DNA of 9,766 bases from JBOGWY01 sp050694015 (GTDB lineage: Bacteria > Actinomycetota > CADDZG01 > WHSQ01): NCBI GenBank assembly GCA_050694015.1, contig JBOGWY010000083.1:1-9766 (forward strand). The letters are read 5' to 3'. Within the stretch, counting starts at the first letter, position 1. Each line of letters begins with the position of its first letter. The notes below the pieces were generated by a model. It made no database searches. It was given only the letters and a program-made list of their open reading frames with translations, and had not been told where the DNA came from. A program made the position numbers and the translations under genes. Positions 5,975-9,766 of this stretch are shown here, in pieces.

Positions 5975-7124
5975 CCGTCGCAGCGCGTCTACCGGCCGGC
6001 CGGTGCGGGTCCTGTGGTTGATCAAGGGGCTCGGGCCGGGGGGCGCCGAGCGCCTCCTGCAGCTCGCGGCGGAACGCCGCAACCGCACCGACTTCAGCTA
6101 CGAGGCGGCCTACGTGTTGCCCTACAAGAACCATCTCGTCGGCTCGCTCGAAGCGCAGGGCGTTCCGGTGCACTGCCTCAACGGGGGGGCCGAGTACGAC
6201 CTGCGGTGGGCCCTCAGGCTCCGCCGGCTCCTGAAGAAAGGCTGCTTCGACATCCTGCACCTGCACTCGCCGTACGTCGCCGCGATCGCGCGTCTGGTCG
6301 TGCGAACTTTGCCGCGCTCGAAGCGCCCCAAGGTCATCTCGACCGAGCACGTGCCCTGGTTCGGCTACGTCCGGCCCACCCGCCTACTCAACGGCGCAAC
6401 GTTCCGTCTCGACGACGTGCATCTGGCGGTCTCCCACGCCGTCCGGGATTCGATCCCCGAGGCGTTGAAGAACGACGTCGAAGTGATCGTTCACGGCATC
6501 GCTCTCGATCGCGTCCGGAGCGAGGCCGTCAACCGCGAGCGTTCGCGCCGCGAGCTCGGTATCGCCGACGACGAGATCCTGATCGGAACCGTTGCCAACT
6601 TCCGCGCGCAGAAGGGGTATCCGAACCTCCTGGCAACCGCCCACATCCTGTCGATCCGTGGGCTGCCCGTTCGATTCGTCGCGGTGGGGCAGGGGCCGCT
6701 GGAGGGTCAGATCCGACGCGACCACGAGAAGCTCGGTCTGGGCGACCGGTTCATGCTGCTCGGCGGGCTCGACAATCCCGCTCGCGTGCTGGCGGGGTGC
6801 GATCTGTTCGTGCTGGCATCGCTCTATGAGGGCCTGCCGCTCGCGATGATGGAGGCGTTCGCACTCGGCCTCCCGGTCGTCGTCACGAACGTTCCCGGCA
6901 TCAAGGAGGGTCTCACCGACGGGACCGAAGGCGTGCTCGTCCCGGTGTCCCGTCCCGACCTGCTGGCGTGGGCGATCGAAGATGTCATCACCGACCCCGA
7001 GCGGATGAAACGCATGTCCCAGGCGGCGCTGAAGCGGTCGGGCGATTACGACATCTCGCGTGCCGTTAGCCGGACCGAAGCGATCTATACCGACCTCGCG
7101 ACACTTCAACGGGTGGCGTCGTGA
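5964..7124 (+). CDS. GT-B glycosyltransferase, family 4 type
   Basis: 386 aa. The ATG lies inside the end of the amidotransferase gene (11-nt overlap). N-terminal Rossmann half: VLWLIKGLGPGGAERLL with the GPGGAER loop at 24-30, and LHLHSPY around 99-104. C-terminal half: IGTVANFRAQKGYPNLL (about 207-223), VAVGQGP (239-245), and the E-x7-E signature EGLPLAMME (289-297), which binds the nucleotide sugar in retaining GT4 enzymes. There is no signal peptide or clear TM helix, so it probably works on the cytoplasmic face, adding a sugar to a lipid-linked intermediate. Donor and acceptor cannot be read from the sequence. Its stop overlaps the GNAT gene start by GTGA. It is the only glycosyltransferase in the window, so others must lie beyond it. 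Confidence 0.92.
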   Translation: MWRNRRSASTGRPVRVLWLIKGLGPGGAERLLQLAAERRNRTDFSYEAAYVLPYKNHLVGSLEAQGVPVHCLNGGAEYDLRWALRLRRLLKKGCFDILHLHSPYVAAIARLVVRTLPRSKRPKVISTEHVPWFGYVRPTRLLNGATFRLDDVHLAVSHAVRDSIPEALKNDVEVIVHGIALDRVRSEAVNRERSRRELGIADDEILIGTVANFRAQKGYPNLLATAHILSIRGLPVRFVAVGQGPLEGQIRRDHEKLGLGDRFMLLGGLDNPARVLAGCDLFVLASLYEGLPLAMMEAFALGLPVVVTNVPGIKEGLTDGTEGVLVPVSRPDLLAWAIEDVITDPERMKRMSQAALKRSGDYDISRAVSRTEAIYTDLATLQRVAS

Positions 7125-8155
7125 GCATGACCGAAACGAGGACCGACGTCGTCCTCCACCCCTACACCGATGCCGACGAAGCCGAGACGCTCGCGCTGCT
7201 GTCGGCGTCGCTCGGCAGCGGCCCGGTGGGGACGCGGTCGGCCGACTTCTTCCGCTGGAAGCACGTCGAGAACAGCTTCGGGCGCTCGTTCATGCTGGTG
7301 GCCGTCGCCGACGACGCGATCGTGGGCCTGCGCGCGTTCATGCGCTGGCGCTTCCGCGCCGGGGGACGCATCTATCGAGGCGTCCGAGCGGTCGACACCG
7401 CCACCCATCCCGACCACCAAGGCAGAGGAATCTTCTCCAAGCTGACCACGCGAGCGCTCGAAGAGATGAAGGGCGACGCCGACTTCGTCTTCAACACCCC
7501 GAACGCGGCGAGCCGCGCCGGCTACCTCAAGATGGGATGGCAACCGGTCGGGACGTTCCCGGTCTCGGTGCACGTGCGCCGTCCGCTCGCCTTCGCGCGC
7601 GGCATGCGGCACCTGAAGGACGTAACGGAATCGGCGCGTCCCCGTCCCGAACCGTCGGCGCCGCGCGCCGCGGAAGTGCTCGCGGATACAGAGCGCGTCG
7701 CCGCGTTGATCGACGCCGCACGCTTCGACGACGGCACCTTTCGAACCGACGTCGACGTCGCGCATCTGCAGTGGCGTTACGGTGCGGCGCCCTCGCTCGA
7801 CTACCGCGCCGTGACGATCCCCGATGGCAGTAACTTCGCCGGTCTCGCGATCTTCCGGGTCCGGTCCCGGGGCCCGCTGTGGGAGACCACGATCGCCGAG
7901 CTCATCGCGCGACCGGGGGACGCCGCGACCACGCGGCGGCTGCTCAGAGCCGCCACCAAGGCGGCCGCGGTCGACCACGTGACGTGCCGGTTCACGGTCC
8001 CCGGCGAGATGTCCCGAGCCGGTGTTCCCACCGGTTTCGTGCCGTCACCGGTCGGCGTGGGTTTCGTCGTCAGAGCGATCGACGGTGCCATCACCCCGGA
8101 CGCCACCGCGCTCGGGTCGTGGTCTTTGAGACTCGGGGATCTGGAGGTCTTCTAG
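7121..8155 (+). CDS. GNAT-family acyltransferase with two related halves
   Basis: 344 aa from GTG 7121 (GTGA overlap with the glycosyltransferase stop); ATG 7127 is an alternative start two codons on. The N-terminal half is a GNAT domain: strand-rich start, then VDTATHPDHQGRGIFSKL (about 91-108) with the acyl-CoA pyrophosphate loop QGRGI, and NAASRAGYLKMGW (128-140) as motif B. A basic/proline linker (about 165-185) leads to a second half (about 190-344) in which DVAHLQWRYGAAPSLDYRAV echoes SADFFRWKHVENSFGRSFML near residues 40-59, but without a recognisable Q/RxxGxG loop. The protein ends in SWSLRLGDLEVF. Such acyltransferases occur in exopolysaccharide clusters, and acetylation of an amino sugar or other precursor is the simplest inference. 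The substrate is unknown. It is cytoplasmic, with no signal peptide. Confidence 0.82.
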   Translation: MSMTETRTDVVLHPYTDADEAETLALLSASLGSGPVGTRSADFFRWKHVENSFGRSFMLVAVADDAIVGLRAFMRWRFRAGGRIYRGVRAVDTATHPDHQGRGIFSKLTTRALEEMKGDADFVFNTPNAASRAGYLKMGWQPVGTFPVSVHVRRPLAFARGMRHLKDVTESARPRPEPSAPRAAEVLADTERVAALIDAARFDDGTFRTDVDVAHLQWRYGAAPSLDYRAVTIPDGSNFAGLAIFRVRSRGPLWETTIAELIARPGDAATTRRLLRAATKAAAVDHVTCRFTVPGEMSRAGVPTGFVPSPVGVGFVVRAIDGAITPDATALGSWSLRLGDLEVF

Positions 8156-9474
8156 TGACGACCGTTCCCGTTCGTTATCCCCGGTCCGAGATCGTCGTTA
8201 CGGTCGGTCTCGCGTTCACCGCGCTGTTCGTGGCCTGGGTGACCTGGTTGACGAACACCGCCAGCTATCGGGAGTGGGCCGGGCCGCTGATCGCGGTCGC
8301 CGTCGTCGTCGTTTCGATCCCGTTCCTCGCGCGCGTGGCCCGGATCGAGAATGATCCATTGCTGTTCCGCTTCCTGTTGCTGGCCCTCGTCGTGAAACTC
8401 TTCGTGGCGATCGTCAGGCACTTCCTCGCGTTCGAGGTCTACGACGTTGCCGACGCGGTCGTCTACAACCGGGAGGGGACGCTTCTCGCCGAGCAGTTCC
8501 GCGACCTGAACTTCGACGTGTCGTCGTTGCCGACGCTCAAAGACACGGATTTCATCAAGCTCCTTACCGGCATCATCTATACGTTCATCGGCCCCACGAC
8601 GTGGGGCGGCTTCGTGTTCTTCTCGTGGATGTCGTTCTGGGGCTCCGTGCTGATCCACCGCGCGTTCGTGATCGGTGTGCCGGGCGGCAAGGTGCGCACG
8701 TTCGACAAACTGTTGTTCTTTCTGCCCTCGATGCTCTACTGGCCCGCCAGCATCGGGAAAGAGGGGTGGATGCTGCTCGGTCTGGGTCTGGCTACGCTCG
8801 GCGTCGCGAAGATCCTCACCTCGCGGATCGTTCCCGGGAGCCTGCTGTTGATCGTCGGTCTGTGGTTCTCGTGGCTCGTGCGGCCGCATGTCGCCGGCTT
8901 CATCGGCATCGCGCTCGCGGGCGCGGTCCTGGTCAAGAAGCCGAGCGAGTCGTTGCGAGGCCTCGCCCCGCTCGCCAAGCTCGTCTCGACCGTGATCGTC
9001 TTCGCTCTCGCCGTGGTGCTGGCGACTCAGTCGACGGCGTTCCTGGATGCCTCGGGTATCGACACCTCCGGCGGAGTCACCGGCGCGCTCGAGGACGTGA
9101 CGACCCGAACCGAGACGGGCGATTCGAAATACGACGCACCTTCGTTCACATCACCGATCTTCGTACCCGTCGCCTTCGTGACCGTGTTGTACCGGCCCTT
9201 CCTGTTCGAGGTCCACAACACGCAGGTCGCCGCCACCGCGCTGGAGAGCCTTGCGTTGTTGATATTCACCGTGATCCGGTTCCGGTGGCTCAGGGCCGCC
9301 TTGACGCAGATCCGCAAGAAACCGTTCGTGATGTACGCCTTCGTTTACTCGGCGGGAACGATCGTCGCGCTCGCGAGCCTCGGCAACTTCGGTCTACTGG
9401 CGCGACAGCGCGCGTTGCTGTTCCCACTCTTCTTGGTCTTCTTCGCCATCCCGCCTAAAGACAAAGACGCCTAG
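8155..9474 (+). CDS. Polytopic membrane protein, probable polysaccharide polymerase (Wzy/EpsG-like)
   Basis: 439 aa from GTG 8155, whose G is the last base of the preceding TAG. The open frame extends upstream to 7879, but that part is a shadow of the GNAT gene. Roughly 10-12 membrane segments can be picked out (about 12-32, 42-62, 68-92, pairs in 135-175 and 183-220, 226-260, 274-292, 333-349, 360-375, pair in 391-430). The hydrophilic loops are about 93-134 and 293-332. Motifs that recall EpsG/Wzy-type polymerases are YWPASIGKEGWM (195-206), VRPHVA (242-247) and NFGLLARQR (411-419) near the last helix. If correct, it joins lipid-linked repeat units on the outer face of the membrane. The assignment rests on topology, these short motifs and operon context. 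It could be another membrane transferase. Confidence 0.65.
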   Translation: MTTVPVRYPRSEIVVTVGLAFTALFVAWVTWLTNTASYREWAGPLIAVAVVVVSIPFLARVARIENDPLLFRFLLLALVVKLFVAIVRHFLAFEVYDVADAVVYNREGTLLAEQFRDLNFDVSSLPTLKDTDFIKLLTGIIYTFIGPTTWGGFVFFSWMSFWGSVLIHRAFVIGVPGGKVRTFDKLLFFLPSMLYWPASIGKEGWMLLGLGLATLGVAKILTSRIVPGSLLLIVGLWFSWLVRPHVAGFIGIALAGAVLVKKPSESLRGLAPLAKLVSTVIVFALAVVLATQSTAFLDASGIDTSGGVTGALEDVTTRTETGDSKYDAPSFTSPIFVPVAFVTVLYRPFLFEVHNTQVAATALESLALLIFTVIRFRWLRAALTQIRKKPFVMYAFVYSAGTIVALASLGNFGLLARQRALLFPLFLVFFAIPPKDKDA

Positions 9475-9766
9475 TGGAAGCACATGCATCGAGGGCCGGC
9501 GTCTCGCTCCCGAGACTCGCCGCGCTCGATACGACAGGCGCGGTGCTGGTCCTCGCGTTCGCGGCGTGGACCATCGTCTGCGTGTTGGTATCCGGCGGCG
9601 ATGCCGCGCCCTCGCTCGGCATCCTTGGAGCCGGTACTGCGGCTTACGTGATCGCCCGCATGGTCGGGGCGCGGCGGCCGTGGCTGATCCCGGTCCTCGT
9701 GCTCGTAGTCGCCGGCGTTCTGGCCCTCGTCGCGGGACAGGACGCGATCAGCGGGCGCGCCCAGGG
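9474..9766 (+). CDS. Start of a membrane protein, possibly O-antigen ligase-like (3' end missing)
   Basis: The GTG at 9474 shares its G with the last base of the preceding TAG, the same coupling as at 8155. The frame stays open for 97 codons to the window edge. A short polar start (VEAHASRAGVSLPRLAALD) is followed by hydrophobic segments at about 22-40, 47-63 and 70-88, ending GQDAISGRAQ. The short cytoplasmic head, closely spaced helices and place after a polymerase-like gene fit the N-terminus of an O-antigen ligase/Wzy-type protein. The diagnostic periplasmic loop is beyond the window, so the family is tentative. That it is a real, translated gene is well supported. Confidence 0.6.
   Translation, partial: MEAHASRAGVSLPRLAALDTTGAVLVLAFAAWTIVCVLVSGGDAAPSLGILGAGTAAYVIARMVGARRPWLIPVLVLVVAGVLALVAGQDAISGRAQ

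Noticed and set aside
7879..8154. Upstream extension of the membrane protein to ATG 7879
   Set aside because: It would lie entirely inside the GNAT gene and encode Arg/His-rich nonsense; GTG 8155, touching the GNAT stop, matches the coupling style of the operon.
8152..8889. 245-residue minus-strand open frame
   Set aside because: It is antisense to the membrane protein gene, with very polar Glu/Arg/Gln-rich low-complexity content and no motif.

Overview
This window looks like part of an exopolysaccharide or capsule biosynthesis locus from a high-GC actinobacterium. The support is the strongly G/C-biased third codon positions, frequent GTG starts, start/stop overlaps between neighbouring genes, and TANNNT-type -10 boxes placed 6-7 nt before an ATG, as in leaderless actinobacterial genes. 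Acidimicrobiia or a neighbouring deep actinobacterial class would fit, but the sequence alone does not fix the taxon.

Layout. A divergent intergenic region (about 1877-2061) splits the window. To its left, on the minus strand, is a LuxR/NarL-type regulator with a degenerate receiver (1301-1876). Overlapping its stop codon by a GTGA junction is a Wzz/BY-kinase-like protein (1304 down to the window edge, 3' end missing). To the right, on the plus strand, come: a second, paralogous Wzz/BY-kinase-like protein (2062-3588); a small sigma-70 region 4-like helix-turn-helix protein (start reassigned to 3609, end 3959); a class II glutamine amidotransferase/asparagine synthetase homologue (3995-5974); a GT4-type glycosyltransferase (5964-7124); a GNAT acyltransferase with a repeated half (7121-8155); a polytopic membrane protein resembling polysaccharide polymerases (8155-9474); and the start of another membrane protein, possibly an O-antigen ligase-like protein (9474 to the window edge).

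How the genes may work together. From 3995 onward each gene overlaps the next by 11, 4, 1 and 1 nt, so this is almost certainly one translationally coupled operon. The glycosyltransferase would extend a lipid-linked repeat unit. The AsnB-like and GNAT proteins would decorate it or its precursors (amidation and acylation are inferences). The two membrane proteins would polymerise or transfer chains. The Wzz/kinase proteins would control chain length and export. The LuxR-like and sigma region 4-like proteins are candidate local regulators.

No RNA genes, insertion sequences, CRISPR arrays or convincing terminators were seen. No wholly new system is evident. The unusual points are the divergent kinase paralogues with different architectures (one has a roughly 75-residue insertion before Walker A, the other has lost the periplasmic coiled coil), the regulator with a broken acidic pocket, the orphan sigma region 4-like gene, and a possible 7-codon leaderless leader ORF.
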